From Sweltsa coloradensis (Eukaryota > Arthropoda > Insecta > Plecoptera > Chloroperlidae): a DNA stretch of 64,000 nt. A program made the position numbers and the translations under genes. Below, piece by piece: positions 1 to 11,556 of this stretch. The stretch's first letter is position 1; each line of letters starts with the position of its first letter. The notes below the pieces were generated by a model. The model saw nothing but the letters and a program-made list of their open reading frames with translations, was not told the DNA's origin and searched no databases. The stretch covers positions 310,001 to 374,000 of the forward strand of contig JAMZAV010000811.1 in NCBI GenBank assembly GCA_024449915.1, in the 5' to 3' direction.

Positions 1-360
1 TAATCGCTTTTGCTGGTTGTTTGAGATTAGTACGCATCCAAAATGTTCTGCGTGTCCTAGATTGTGAGATTGAAAGAATAATTTATCTTGCAATTTAATG
101 CTTATTAATTTTATGCTTGCTTATTTCATTAACTGTTTTCAAGTTTCAATGTGTTAAGAGATGTTTATTTGTGAGTATATTTATTATGATTGTTATATGA
201 AATGTATTTCATGGAAGCCCGAGAGTTTAAAGTACAGCCTAGGCTCGCCGTTCATTTCGAAAATTGATTGAAAACAGGTGTTTTGCCAGGACCTTTTAAA
301 TATTTTTATTTTCTCTAATTTTTAGCACTTAAATAATGTTGAAAGCTTATATCATCACTA
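1..360. other. Anonymous AT-rich sequence, no gene seen
   Basis: No ORF, RNA motif, inverted repeat or recognisable repeat could be supported here. It reads as AT-rich intergenic or intronic DNA. Confidence 0.5.
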
Positions 361-600
361 GCACACGACACGTTTATATAAGGAAGTTGCCAGTTTGATT
401 CCGGTCCCCGTCAATCTTGGGCGACGGTCGTCGCCCGGCAGACAAGCGAATACGGCTGCTAGGCGACACCGAACTCCGGCCCTATATACACCTACCAGAG
501 TTGGGGGGTTTTCAGCTATCTGCACACGCCGCCCCGAAAGAGCTACAATCTTGAAACTCGGTATATGACCTGGTATGTGGTCCATGACATACCAAAAAAA
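361..600. repeat. GC-richer dispersed repeat, copy 1
   Basis: A locally GC-rich block shares a landmark with 5690-5960: 'tatacacc', then 'cagagttgggg', a run of T, and further on 'aacttgaaa', a '...gacctggta' or '...gtacctgaca' motif and an A or T tract. The order of landmarks is kept while much of the sequence has diverged, which suggests two old copies of one element. An open frame on the minus strand here has no recognisable product and probably belongs to the repeat. Confidence 0.35.
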
Positions 601-672
601 AAATCAACCCGATCCGACAACTCGTTCTGTGTTAAAAAAGGCTCTCAACATCGTCAAATTCCTTAAAGCTGG

Positions 673-703
673 CTGGGTGGGTGGGGGGGTGGGTGGGTGG
701 GTG
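673..703 (+). repeat. GGGT microsatellite with G-quadruplex potential
   Basis: About seven G-runs of 3 to 7 bases are separated by single T. Four or more closely spaced G3+ tracts meet the usual sequence rule for intramolecular G-quadruplex potential on the plus strand. Confidence 0.7.
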
Positions 704-736
704 GCTATGAGTTCTCCGCGGAGAGTTCTTTAGCCT

Positions 737-1390
737 ACAGAGAAAACGGTAAATCTTAGAACTATGAAACTTGGACCACACTTAGGTGTATTTCAGACGC
801 AGTGCCTTTTGCTTTCAAAACCAAAATCGGGTAACAGGGACCGGAGAAAATCAAAATTTGGATGATAATCAAAACGCGTAATTACCAAGGCGTGGTAATT
901 TGTACAAACTTGAAATTTAACATGCTATTAACCATTATAAATATCTTGCGTCCAAAACACAAGGGGCTAAATTTGGGATGACCATGGGCCCAAAAATGAC
1001 AAAAAACATATCTGAACTTTAAGAAATGAATCATTCAAAGAAAACGCTACAACTGAGATGTTTCAAACGTGGAATACATTTTGATATCTCTCATTCTTTA
1101 TCACTTTTGAATATGGAAAGCAAAATTGGTTAACGGGTACCGGAAAAAAAACCAAAATTATCAAAAGTAGGTAATTCCGTACTCTTATGAATAATACGCT
1201 ATACCGAGAAAAACGGTTCATCTTAGAACTTTGAAACTTGGGCCACACTCAGATGTACCTCATATAACAAAAACCGGGCAATTGGGACCGGGGAAAATCA
1301 AAATCAAAATCAAAATCAAAACGCGTAATTACTCAGGCGTAGTAATTTGTACAAGCTTGAAATTAAACATGCTCTTAACCATTATAAATA
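737..1390 (+). repeat. Tandem dispersed-repeat units (period about 465 bp)
   Basis: Two related units begin near 737 and 1201. Both carry an 'acggt...atcttagaac' start, 'gggaccgg', then 'aaaacgcgtaattac' and 'catgctnttaaccattataaat'. The second half of the unit ('ccnnnggcccaaaaatg') lies at 985-1010 and resumes at 2110, on the far side of an inserted SINE. No protein is recognisable; the minus frame at 1063-1248 is part of the repeat. Confidence 0.65.
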
Positions 1391-1821
1391 TCAAGTGCTT
1401 ATGCTAGTGCGTTGGTCTTGTTGTTAGCGTATCTGCTTCCAATGCAGAAGGGCCAGGGTTCGATTCCCGCTAAAGTCAGAAGTTTTTTAACTTCTGATTT
1501 GGACTTAAGTCTATCAGTTCTTGTCTTAGGAGTTTGTAAACGGTGACTTTGGAGCCGTCCTAGCAAAATCAAAACGCGTTATTACTCAGGCGTAGTAATT
1601 TGTATACAAGCTTGAAATTAAACATGCTCTTATAACCATTATAAATATCTAGTGCTTATGCTAGTGCGTTGGTCTTGTTGTTAGCGTATCTGCTTCCAAT
1701 GCAGAAGGGCCAGGGTTCGATTCCCGCTCAAGTCAGAAGTTTTTTAACTTCTGATTTGGACTTAAGTCTATCAGTTCTTGTCTTAGGAGTTTGTAAACGG
1801 TGACTTTGGAGCCGTCCTAGC
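1312..1821 (+). repeat. Tandem duplication of host repeat plus 5' half of a SINE
   Basis: Unit 1 (1312-1564, 253 bp) and unit 2 (1565-1821, 257 bp) are nearly identical. Each starts with 'aaaatcaaaacgcg' of the host repeat and runs through the tRNA-like head and body of SINE family 1, to 'gagccgtcctagc'. Only the second unit continues into the SINE 3' half. Because one unit contains both host and SINE DNA, the duplication must be younger than the SINE insertion. Confidence 0.85.
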
Positions 1822-2090
1822 AACGAAGCACATAATAAATTCCAGAGTTGTTCTGGATCGGCCTTGTTGATTCTGGCGTTGATCCGCGGATGTTCGCACT
1901 GTCCATACTACTGATTGATATATTTCCTATTAAAAATATCGATCTTTGGTTGGTTATCGCTCACTCGTCGATTGCGTCGGGGCCTGCAGGATTGGCTTGG
2001 TCGCTTTGATTTAAAGTCCCCCACTGAAAATCAGTTATATATAACTGAGTGGGTAGACTCTAAATAAAAATTTATTTATTTATTTATTCA
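1660..2090 (+). mobile_element. SINE family 1, full-length copy a
   Basis: A tRNA-related head (A-box-like segment around 'ggtcttgttgttagcg', B-box-like 'gggttcgattcccgc') is followed by a hairpin 'agaagttttttaacttct'. A body with 'ggtgactttggagccgtcc' and 'gttgatccgcgg' follows, then a 3' end with 'cactgaaaatcagttat' and a TTTA-repeat tail. Eight related pieces occur in this window. The element is non-coding, would be transcribed by RNA polymerase III and needs a partner LINE for movement; none is visible. It interrupts the host repeat at 737-2170. Confidence 0.85.
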
Positions 2091-2214
2091 AGGGGTATCT
2101 TTGGGGGGACCGTGGGCCCAAAAATGTAAAAAAACAACTTTGAACTTAACAAATTTAATCATTCAAAGTCCATCATTCACACCTTGATAGCGAACGAACA
2201 ACAAAAAGATGTGA

Positions 2215-2705
2215 TATCCCCCCAAAATACAAAAATTTGTAAAAAAAGACGGCAGCCAAGCTCTCCTTCAAAAGTCTTCGGCTGTGAATGCTGTGAGATA
2301 TAGAAGTTGAGCCAAGCTTTTTATTCTTTCTCCCTAGTTTCGCTTTGAAAATATGTAAGATCATTTCGCCTGTTGACGAGCGCCAAGCCAACGATTTTTG
2401 TGGTAAAAAAGTAAAATTTTTAAACTCGAAATCATAAAAAAAATGACTTGGCCATTGAATTTGGTTCATGGCCAAGAATTTTTTTATGATTTCGAGTTTA
2501 AAAAATTTACTTTTTTACCACAAAAATCGTTGGCTTGGCGCTCGTCAACAGGCGAAATGATCTTACATATTTTCAAAGCGAAACTAGGGAGAAAGAATAA
2601 AAAGCTTGGCTCAACTTCTATATATCACAGCATTCACAGCCGAAGACTTTTGAAGGAGAGCTTGGCTGCCGTCTTTTTTACAAATTTTTGTATTTTGGGG
2701 GGATA
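2215..2705. mobile_element. Long palindrome (foldback MITE) with TA ends
   Basis: Left arm 2217-2455 and right arm 2468-2703 are near-perfect reverse complements (about 237 bp each) around a 12-base spacer. The ends are TCCCCCCAAAATAC inward on both sides and are flanked by TA, as expected for a Tc1/mariner-type TA duplication. The two open frames, one on each strand, translate to nearly the same peptide, which is simply the consequence of the symmetry; I do not call a gene. Superfamily assignment rests only on the TA flanks. Confidence 0.75.
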
Positions 2706-3218
2706 CTGACTACATCTCAAGTCAAATCCTGGAAGTGAGATTAATTTTTCAACTAAAGAGTTACCATACATCTATACAAATTTGATACCTAAAGGTGTGC
2801 GGGAAAGAGGCAATTAAAGCACCCTAGAACGCAGATTTTCAATGTCATCAAATTTGTGATAATCAGTGACTCGACAGCGGTAGCACAAATAGCACATGTG
2901 TTGGAAGTCACAGTCACCGTTTAAAATCTTACCACCTGAAGTAAAATAGCTTGACCATCGTTTAGAGGCAAATATTGGGATTGAATCCTTAAAAAAACTA
3001 GAAATAAATCTGTAATCGTCTGTTGTCAGTCTTACACTTTATACCTTTGGGAGTCACCTGAAGAAGGTTATATTGATGTTATTATTATTGCCTACAAGAA
3101 CGTTAAGAAAATGTGAGGATCGTGAATTTTGTCGGAAAATCATTTTAGGGTAAGCTGAAAACAAGGTTTAAATAGTAAATATCCTTTCCTTCTCTCATCA
3201 ACCCTATTCTACATAAGC
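2706..3218. other. Anonymous sequence, no gene seen
   Basis: AT-rich DNA between a palindrome and a SINE. I found no ORF of note, no repeat and no RNA signal. Confidence 0.4.
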
Positions 3219-3372
3219 CGTCCGCGGTAGCACATACGATTAGGTCGCTGGTCCGAAGCGTATAGCTCTACGAGGACGTGGGTTCGAATCCCACCTAACG
3301 CAAGTTTTCTTTGTGATCGTCCTACAACATCATCTATCACCGCCTCGAATAGCCTTAGTGCATTAATATTAT
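3219..3372 (+). mobile_element. SINE family 2, copy a
   Basis: A tRNA-like head ends in a B-box-like 'gtgggttcgaatcccac' whose flanks pair as a T-arm. The tail is 'cgcctcgaatagccttagtgcattaat'-like, which recurs in reverse at 11557-11600 and 47836-47870. The short body lacks the central domain found in the 47.8-kb copy. Confidence 0.7.
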
Positions 3373-4760
3373 TTGTTAAGTAACAGAAATCATCATCTTC
3401 ATCAGCCTACACAACCTTAGATATTTGAATATTATGAAGTGGACGAAGGAAAGTTGAATAACAAAACAAAAAGAGAGAACGTTTTAGTGCATTTCATTTA
3501 TCCCATATTTGCGGGAAAAGATGCAATGATTTTAGGTGTTAAACGAAAGATTGACTGAACTCCATGGAAAACGAAGATAACACACTGGAAACAAAACTTC
3601 TATTTAGTTACAGAGAGCTCACGTGATTTTAAACACTGCATTGATAAGTCTAGTGTGTCACCCTCTAACCGATATTTCTAAGTCACAGGAAGATAGTTGA
3701 AAAGTTGTCTGAATAAAAGAGGAACTTGAATAATCATAACCGTTAAATAATTTTCAATGTTTGGGTATTATATGCCAATGTTTTGCAATAGTGTACACAT
3801 TGGGTGCAAAATTTAATTTTTTGTGACGATTTTTTAAATATTGTTTTAAGTTTTAACACACTAATGCCTTCCACCTCAATACAAGGGACAATGTTCAAAT
3901 AAGGAAAAATATTTTTTATCAGCAGACGAAAATATCACACGCCAAACGTTACTTCAGAAAGTATTGTCCCAAAATGGCACATGATAACTGTCAAGGAGGT
4001 TATGTTCATCCCCCCAAAAAAAAGAAACATATCTTTGTGGTATATTCAAGTTTCATATTCATTCAGCCAACTTTTAAGCCATATTTTTATACTTTTAAAA
4101 TATCGATTACAAAACCCACAATGGCCTTCAATTCAAAGTTGAAGGCCGTCAAGTATCGAATTTTTATGATATTTTGTGTTACATGCATCATCAACAATTA
4201 AATTACAAGATAACGGAAGTTGGTGATAAATTCAATTAAGACCAACAAGCTAAAAAATACCGTCCCTTCTTTTCACAAAATTTCTCATCAATCAGAACGA
4301 AATTTTTGTCCACCTGGCTGTCAAATATTGCCAGTTTCTATTTGATTTTTATCTCTACATAAGTGTATGGTACCGTTAGTGAAAAGTTTTTATCATTTTC
4401 CTTTTTTTACTGCTCAACACAATGGATAAAATTTGTTTACTATGACCTACGAAAATATTATAGTAACGATTAATTATCAGTGATAATTTATTATCACCTA
4501 TAAAACCGATTAGAATATTTAAAGACACGAACATGACATTGCACTAAGACAACATATTTTATTAAACTTGTCAAATAATATTCCAACTACTTTATAGCCG
4601 TCTTTATCAAACTACGCCAATTAAAAATATTGATGGTGATTTTGCTAAGTCATCAGTACCATGACAGTACTGGCTACTTCAATATACCATTAACACCCTG
4701 CAGATGGAAAATATCATACCAAGATTGTATGTAAATCAATCCAGAAATTTAAAAAAAAAA
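3373..4760. other. AT-rich stretch, no gene seen
   Basis: Very AT-rich with scattered short poly-A and poly-T. The open frame near 3974-4201 is AT-driven and has no recognisable domain or splice context. No repeat unit could be matched elsewhere in the window. Confidence 0.4.
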
Positions 4761-4920
4761 TCTCAGCGGGGTATCGAACCCGGGTCTCCCGTTTACCGGT
4801 CAGATGCTTTACCTCTAAGCTACCAAGGCTGTTATTTTATTAACTTTTGGATTGTTGGTGCATTGTAGATCTGAATAAAATGAAACGGGCTGAAACGAGC
4901 TGTTGCCTTGCATAGTTGAT
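4760..4920 (-). mobile_element. SINE family 3, copy a
   Basis: On the minus strand a tRNA-like head (4763-4831) has 'ggtagcttagaggtaaagc' as A box and 'cccgggttcgatacccc' as B box. On the head side, 'gcattgtagatctgaat' matches 'gcattatacatctgaat' next to the 13.6-kb copy, so the homology extends beyond the tRNA part. It is too degenerate to be a working tRNA gene. Confidence 0.65.
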
Positions 4921-5690
4921 CTAGCAAGAAGATACCACATTTGTGCCTAACAATGGGAGATCATCGGTCTTCTAATAGGGGCACGTGCCGCCGTTCCTTC
5001 TTTTTTCACCCTTTTTCTTAAGTGCTATTTCATCACCCTCTCATTAATTGACAAAATTGTTCCCACTATTTTAAAGCATTTCATCATCATTTTGCATCAT
5101 CATCAATACAACAATGTACATAATCATTCATTTCATAATGTTATATATATATATATATATTCTGAAATTATTTCTTTTTGTAAACATGTCCTTTGTATTG
5201 ATTTGTACGCTGGATCCCCGTGGTCATCCATACTAATTGGCCTGCTGTCAATAAAGATTGAATTTATTACTCTGGCTTATTGACCGGAGGTTGATTGCAA
5301 ACTCGAACTTCGAAATATCGACTTGTGATCACTAGTCCAGCTTGACCTCACCGTAGTATTCTCTCATCGTTAATGAAGGTTGTATTGGATTATATCCTTG
5401 ATGTGATTGCCATGACCTCGAGCAATTGTCGAGGTAATTCCACCCACTCTCCCAACCTCCGGCCAAAACAACCCCCCATGTAACAACAACACATGAAATC
5501 ACCCCCCCCCCTCACCTCTCCTAAAAGTCAGTTCAGATTTCAGTACATTTGAGTTTAACGCACGTTACGTTTATGTCTCACTTACTACCCCCACCCCTAG
5601 CATGGAAACTACCCCCAGTCGCGCGGTCCAAAACGCAGATCCATTTAACAGTAAATTAATAGCCTATATACACATCCCCTATATTGGGGT
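4921..5690. other. Non-coding stretch with AT dinucleotide run and poly-C
   Basis: Contains a short AT microsatellite (5142-5160), a C10 run (5502-5511) and 'aataaa' near 5250 in a context resembling the 3' end of a retroelement. No supportable gene. Confidence 0.4.
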
Positions 5691-5965
5691 ATACATCGGT
5701 ATAGGGTGGCCCTCATACGGGTCGAGGTGGTGACGTTACCACGTGTGTGGCTGAGCGAGCATTAATGTTTCTAGGTGCCCGTTAGGGCGCCGCAGCCAAG
5801 CCGCGGTGCGCTACACACTCAAGCACCTTATACACCAAGCAGAGTTGGGGTGTTTTCGAGGTGTTACCCAGCCGTCATGTAACGTGATGTGAACTTGAAA
5901 ACTATCACAATCGAGGGGATTTAGGTACCTGACAACACATGCCAAATTTTATTGGGGTACGATTA
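5690..5965. repeat. GC-richer dispersed repeat, copy 2
   Basis: Partner of the block at 361-600. It shares 'ttatacacc...cagagttgggg' and the downstream order of landmarks. This copy is also CpG-rich compared with its surroundings. Divergence is high and boundaries are approximate. Confidence 0.35.
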
Positions 5966-6025
5966 TTCCTTCTTGGTGAAAAAATTGCTTGAAACATGCT
6001 CAAAATCACTTTAAGGATGTTAGCT

Positions 6026-6066
6026 ACTGCTACTGCCTACTACTGCCTACTACTGCTACTGCTAAC
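6026..6066 (+). repeat. CTACTG-type microsatellite
   Basis: Imperfect tandem copies of 'ctactgc' and 'ctactgcctactgc' over about 40 bases. Confidence 0.7.
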
Positions 6067-6744
6067 ATCTAATACGTCGGCCCGCGATTCTGACCAGACG
6101 GGTGGGACTACAATGTTCATATTTTACATGGACATTAAGGTTATAGAAATATAGTCTCTTTTGAAAAAAAAAGTTGAAAAAGTTTGTTGGAAGGCTTCCA
6201 AATAAAGGTTTAAAATAAGCCTTAAACACTTGGCATACAATCAACAAGTAACCATAGTTACTTGACACTTGTTGACGGTATAAGCAGAGTTAGGCGGGAA
6301 AGTGCGATACGTAAACAAATAGCGGACATTTAAAATTTTTCTTCTTTGTGTGGAACGAGAAAAGGTGTCATTATACTCTCATAAAACAAATCAGAAACCG
6401 TCCCTGGCCTAGGCCCAGATGTGGAAAATTATTTATAATGCAAAAGTGTAGGTCTAAAGTTCCATTTGGCTATAGGACTAGATAAAATTATTACTTACAT
6501 TACATGTTTGACAAGCCTAGCCAACCCTAGGCCAGCACAACATTGTTTTGATATGAACTTGCTCAACTGTTTGTTTACATAATTGCAACAATCAAATCAT
6601 TTCATACAACTTGTCTTTCGATTGGCCCGCGTTTATGAAGGCACTGCCATCTAGAATAAATATAGAACTTTTTCGAGCTCTTTGCTATACGCAAATCTTT
6701 TTAAAGTGTTTGGATTTCGTGATACTCTTTCAACCATAGACATC

Positions 6745-7138
6745 CTATATAATTGGCTAGACCAGCAGTCGGTGGTCCACTTCCGGTACAATTAGAAGCC
6801 ATCTTAAAATGACAGTTTACATGTTAATCAAATGGGAGCGATTTGTGGCCAAATAGTTCTCAAGATTGCCGCCAGGTTGACAGGTAAGCATACTAGCCTT
6901 TAACACCAAATGATTACTAAATTCCCTTATGCAATCACTTCGTATTGTTTCTTTTGTTTAATACCATGCTGCACAAGCTAAAACCATATCAAACAATCCA
7001 GTAAAATACTTTATTGCATTAAAAAAGCATAAATTAAAACACCAAATCGCCATCTTGAAATGGGCCGGTTGAGTCTTCAATTTGCTACGCTCGCGCCTGT
7101 GCGGAGGTATAGGAGACTGCTAATCTAGCCTACTATAG
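6745..7138 (-). mobile_element. 400-bp MITE family, copy 1
   Basis: Reverse complement of the element at 29118-29520 along its whole length, with many shared landmarks ('ggcgcgagcgtagcaaatt', 'gacagccatcttgaaa'-like, 'ttgcataagggaattt'). The ends resemble each other as inverted repeats ('ctatagtaggctaga' against 'ctata...ggctaga'). There is no transposase frame, so it is non-autonomous. The ORF-like stretch inside the partner copy is not conserved here. Confidence 0.75.
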
Positions 7139-7473
7139 GGGTTTAATTAATATCAATGCTTTCAACTCAAAAACCCATGACGTTTTCCACGATACCGTTC
7201 AAGAATACCAATTCCTTCGAAACGAAAACGACTTCGTTTTCAAATTGCGTTTTCAACTCATCTCCCACGAACTCAAGAATTGGGGTCCAGTCCTTATACC
7301 GTCGTTATACCATGGTTATACCACCTATACCCAGGATGTACATGAATCCGGGTCTAGATATTTTACATCCTATATTGTTACTGCTAATACCATAGAATTT
7401 AAATCAACTTTGATAAAAATATTATATTTTAGCAAATAATTTGTAATGGAACTTGAAAAAGTAATGAGATCAC
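7139..7473. other. Non-coding spacer between MITE and palindrome
   Basis: AT-rich sequence with two overlapping short open frames lacking coding character. No other signal. Confidence 0.4.
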
Positions 7474-7842
7474 ACACATAACAAAAACTTGTAGAAATAC
7501 AGCCAAACCTTACACACTCAAAAGGAATGAGATCTAAAAAAGGGCCAAGCTCATCTACCCTTCCACATAAACGTACAGTGTCCCATAACAGCATCCTCGA
7601 AAAGCTTGGCAAAATAGAATTTGCATGTTATTACGTTTAAATTAATTAGAAAAAAAGAACTTGGATAAACTATTACGTTAAATTAATAATCGCAAATTCT
7701 ATTTGCCAAGCTTTTCGAGGATGCTGTTATGGGACACTGTACGTTTATGTGGAAGGGTAGATGAGCTTGGCCCTTTTTTAGATCTCATTCCTTTGAGTAT
7801 GTAAGGTTTGGCTGTTATTTTTACAAGTTTTTGTTATGTGTT
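7474..7842. mobile_element. Palindromic element with 150-bp arms
   Basis: Left arm about 7474-7624 and right arm about 7693-7842 are reverse complements with few mismatches; the spacer is roughly 68 bp. The arms contain 'aaaagcttggc', 'gtgtcccataacagcatcc' and 'aaggaatgagatcta'. No coding potential is preserved, so it is best read as a foldback or MITE-type insertion. It is not related to the 2.2-kb palindrome by any shared motif that I could see. Confidence 0.7.
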
Positions 7843-8620
7843 ACCATGTAAACAACGACTGTTGTGGTTTTAAGTTTTCAAAGCGATAACGTATACAGTT
7901 AGTTATAATTTAGGTTGGAACTTTCGATTTAACCGTCACGTACCTTATTTCTTTTCGAGAATACAATTTTTTAAAGGATGTCCATTTCGAAAGGATTGTT
8001 GCTTTATACCACATGTATATCGAACAATAATATATTCCATTATATACGTTAGCTATTACATAGTAGCCCAATACAAAATCGTCCAAACAGTATATGTATA
8101 CAAAATAAGGATGGTTGTGAATTATTAATGGATTTTTGGTAGTCTCACTCGATCATCATCAAACTAAGTCCAACTACATGGCTTCGGCTATATCGCCCCT
8201 ACAAAATACACATAAAGCCAACTGTTTTTAACAATGTTAAATGACCATTTAAAAATTCGCTTGATCGGCAAATCAATCTAATTTCACATTCAGTCTGGAC
8301 CACTTTTCTACCACGTGATGAGCGCATGTCGCTATCAGAGCAGATTTTAAGATTTCAAATGTTTTCCCCTATACGCAAGCTTCCGAAATTACTAAAAATT
8401 ACCTGTTTGGTGGTATATTTACGGTCAGTTAAAAACAAGAGTGGGCAATTTTGGAAAAATGTGCTCCGACACCGCAAATCATACATTCTTACTTAAAGTT
8501 TAGGTGCAAACCACAACACGATAGGACTGACGATAGAGCTTCCAAGTGACCCAGACTAGACCTCTGCATTCTACGTAAAAAAACAGGTTTTATCGCTACA
8601 GGACATGCGTTTTTTTTACA
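7843..8620. other. AT-rich stretch, no gene seen
   Basis: No convincing ORF, repeat or RNA. It ends at an ATC microsatellite. Confidence 0.4.
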
Positions 8621-8624
8621 CATC

Positions 8625-8625
<1 letters not shown>

Positions 8626-8664
<39 letters not shown>
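8626..8664 (+). repeat. (ATC)13 microsatellite
   Basis: Thirteen uninterrupted ATC units. Confidence 0.95.
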
Positions 8665-8686
8665 TATGTGTGTTTTTAAATTCATG

Positions 8687-8995
8687 TTCGCTCGGCCGAC
8701 TGACACCACAGATGATTGAAATTTTGGACAGTTGACACGGAAGTAGAAATGAAGGGCTCTGCAGCAACACTTTTCATATTTTTCTTTTTTTTTCACGATT
8801 TTGTATTTTGTTAAAAAGTTTAAAATTGACCATATTCGTGATTTTTTCTCCAGATGATTATCGAAAAATATCGAAAATCTACGAGCGTAGGGCTGTCCTT
8901 GTACGCTTTATTGACAACTTTGGAAGGTTTCATGATCGTTGGATACTTCATGGCCGAGCGAATAGCTATGTGCCAACTGCCAAATGTGTCCTATT
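8687..8995 (+). mobile_element. Short dispersed element, copy 1 of the 45.2-kb family
   Basis: Shares 'tcggccgactgaca' at the left and 'gccaactgccaaatgtgtc' at the right with 45212-45554, in the same order and at similar spacing. Near the ends, 'ttcgctcggcc' and 'ggccgagcgaa' form an inverted pair. The interior is AT-rich and divergent. No transposase frame, so it is probably a MITE or solo fragment. Confidence 0.55.
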
Positions 8996-10400
8996 TATGT
9001 ACTTAACATTCAACATTTAAAACGTACCTACAAATTACAACAAACCGTGTTTTCACAAATCAGAACCAAACTGAACAGTACAACCTCAGATCTTTCCAGC
9101 CACCCTATGATGTAATTTCCCATCTCTGTATAACAATCGTGTCCCTCGTAGAAACGAGTAAAAGTTACCCCAACTGGAGGGGTGCAAAGCTCTTGACAAT
9201 GTTGCTGACAACAATCGTACGCACGGTTGTATTTAAATTGTTAGTTACGAGCGATTAAAACAAAGCGAGCGGTACAGCCTGGGGCAAGGTAACTGAAGCA
9301 CTATCTACACGTGTAGTACAACGTGGACGTATGTTTTATTACTGCTGTACTGCACTAGAAGATTGTTATTCTTGGGTCTAGGCCAGTTTGATGATACTTT
9401 ACTACTTACTATTTATTTTTTGTTTTATCAAATCACACTTGTGGAATTTGTATTCTGTTGTGTATTTATAACAAATAATAATAATAAAAAAGTAGGCCAA
9501 ATAAATGCATCAAATAAAGTTGATAACAATTTTTTTAATTGGCATTTTTGAGAGATTTTTTTGTTTTCGTAAACCTTATTTTTGAAATATACTTTACACA
9601 TGTTATGTTCTATTCATTACATAATACTGTAATTTTAACATGAGAACTTTTTTTGTAATGTAAGAATATTGTGTTACAAAGGTAACAGGTACGAAATCAC
9701 TACGGGGCAGATGCTCTTTCTGATACTCTTGCATTTCTTATTTATTTATTGTAGTTGTAACATGTTTTTATTCTGTTAATATTGAAATAGAATGAACGGA
9801 AAATATATAGTAATATAATACATAATACTAAAAGTTTGTATCGATCAATACTAGACATTTATAAGGACAATACATCATCATCGTTTCTATCCGAAAATGT
9901 TGCATGACAGTGTTGTAATCAACCCGAGGGGTAAACCAGTGAAGAACGACAGCAAGGGTTTTTCTGAAATACTGTTTCATACAAAAAAAATCAAAACTTG
10001 AAGAGAATGTTGCAAAAAGATAGAAATATGGATCTTATCAGATAACATTTTCATGATATTATTTACTTTGATAAGGAACTGACGTAAATACACCTCACAA
10101 GAGACAATAGTACTAAATCCCTAAGCTAGGACACGTACAGTTGTTGTCTGAGAAATTCGCGTAACAACCACCTAACTAAAGTTTCTTGTTTGTAGGATGG
10201 AAATTAAAGGTTTTACAGTGGTGCATGTACATTATGTGAAATACGCTGGATTTGTCGATCAATAATAATTTTTTGTCCGAGTTGAACGTAGGAATGTATG
10301 ATAGTTTACGAAGAACGTGCGAATAGCAGACACACATATCATAGAATGTTAAGCGAGCTGTTTACAGCAGTTTACATAAAAAAAATCGTTTTTCTCGTGT
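8996..10400. other. AT-rich stretch, no gene seen
   Basis: Long AT-rich DNA without supportable features. The frame at 9363-9551 is low complexity, and no splice or polyadenylation context was found. Confidence 0.4.
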
Positions 10401-10401
10401 A

Positions 10402-10746
10402 CCAACTTAGCCATATAACTGATTTTCAGTGGGGGACATTAAACCAAAGCGACTAAGCCAATAAGCCCCTACGCAATCGACGAGTGAGATATCAGTAGTA
10501 TCGACAGTGCGAACACCCGCGGATCAACGCCAGAATCAACAAGGCCGATTCAGAACTTTGAATTGATTATGTGCCTCTTTGCTAAGACGGCTCTAAAGTC
10601 ACCTTTACAAATTCCTAAGCCAAGAACTGATGGCCTTAAGTCCAAATCAGAAGTTTAAAAAGAGCGGCGGTTTTAAGAGCGGGAATCGAACCCTGGACAT
10701 TCAGCATTGGAAGCAGAGAAGCTAACCACAAGACCAACGAGACACG
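10402..10746 (-). mobile_element. SINE family 1, copy b
   Basis: Read on the minus strand, the tRNA-like head lies at 10680-10746 ('gggttcgattcccgc'), then 'tgatccgcgggtgttcgc', then 'cactgaaaatcagttat' near the 3' end. About 345 bp; it has lost the 3' TTTA tail. Confidence 0.8.
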
Positions 10747-11556
10747 CAAAATGAGCTTTTAGCTTTGTCTCAGTTTAGAACTAGAACTCTTGGTTTGATT
10801 TTATTTATTTAAGGATTGTACAATGGTGTCTCTTGTAAAAATTAATACTGTTTATTGTTGTTATGGTTGTTGCTTCTAGCGATGGCATGGCAACCACCGC
10901 ATTCGTATTATAACAGTGATTACCAGCATGAGAAGAGGGGGGAAGGGAGGAGGTTAACTCTTTCCGAGGACGAAATGTTGGACTTTAATACATCTCTAAA
11001 AAGCATGAAATTCTGGACATTTGAAAAAATAGCTCATTTTGCGATTTTGGATACTAAATTAACCGTCGAAATCCTAGACACACCCTAGCTATAAACTACA
11101 CCAGAGTGCAATTCTCTTTGCTACAACGTACACTCAAATCTCGTCCCCAAATAAAACCCCACATTTATCCCTGTCTCGGCTCGTTTCTCTCCTCCAACAT
11201 TATTTAACGCATCTGAAGTAATGCACCGTGCCCCCCTAGTAAAACATTCTGATACACAGCCCCAGGGGCGCAATAGAAAGTTTCACTGCACACTGGCTAA
11301 TTATCACTTGGTAATTGTTTGTCGCCGTCAGCTAGACACGGCCCCGCGGGTGTCTTTTGAGGCGGACACTGCCAGTTTGATGGGCTAAACCGGAGATGGT
11401 CATGGCTTCCGGGACGGGGGGTTTATCGGTGCACGCAAAGCATTATGGGAGGTATTGTGACGGGGAGGAGTATAGGGGGTGATTGTTGAGGCTGTTGTGT
11501 TCGTAGGGGTTGTTTATGTGGATACTTCATGTTGATTTTTGTTGATTTACGTCTAT
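10747..11556. other. Mixed-composition stretch with a Staf-like motif
   Basis: The interval 11250-11500 is more GC-rich than its surroundings. 11435-11450 reads GCAAAGCATTATGGGA, whose complement resembles the Staf/ZNF143 promoter motif (core CCCAnAATGC). The frame at 10855-11088 has no recognisable domain. No transcript evidence is visible. Confidence 0.3.

Noticed and set aside
2173..2709. Two similar ORFs on opposite strands
   Set aside because: They are mirror images produced by the palindrome 2215-2705, not two genes.
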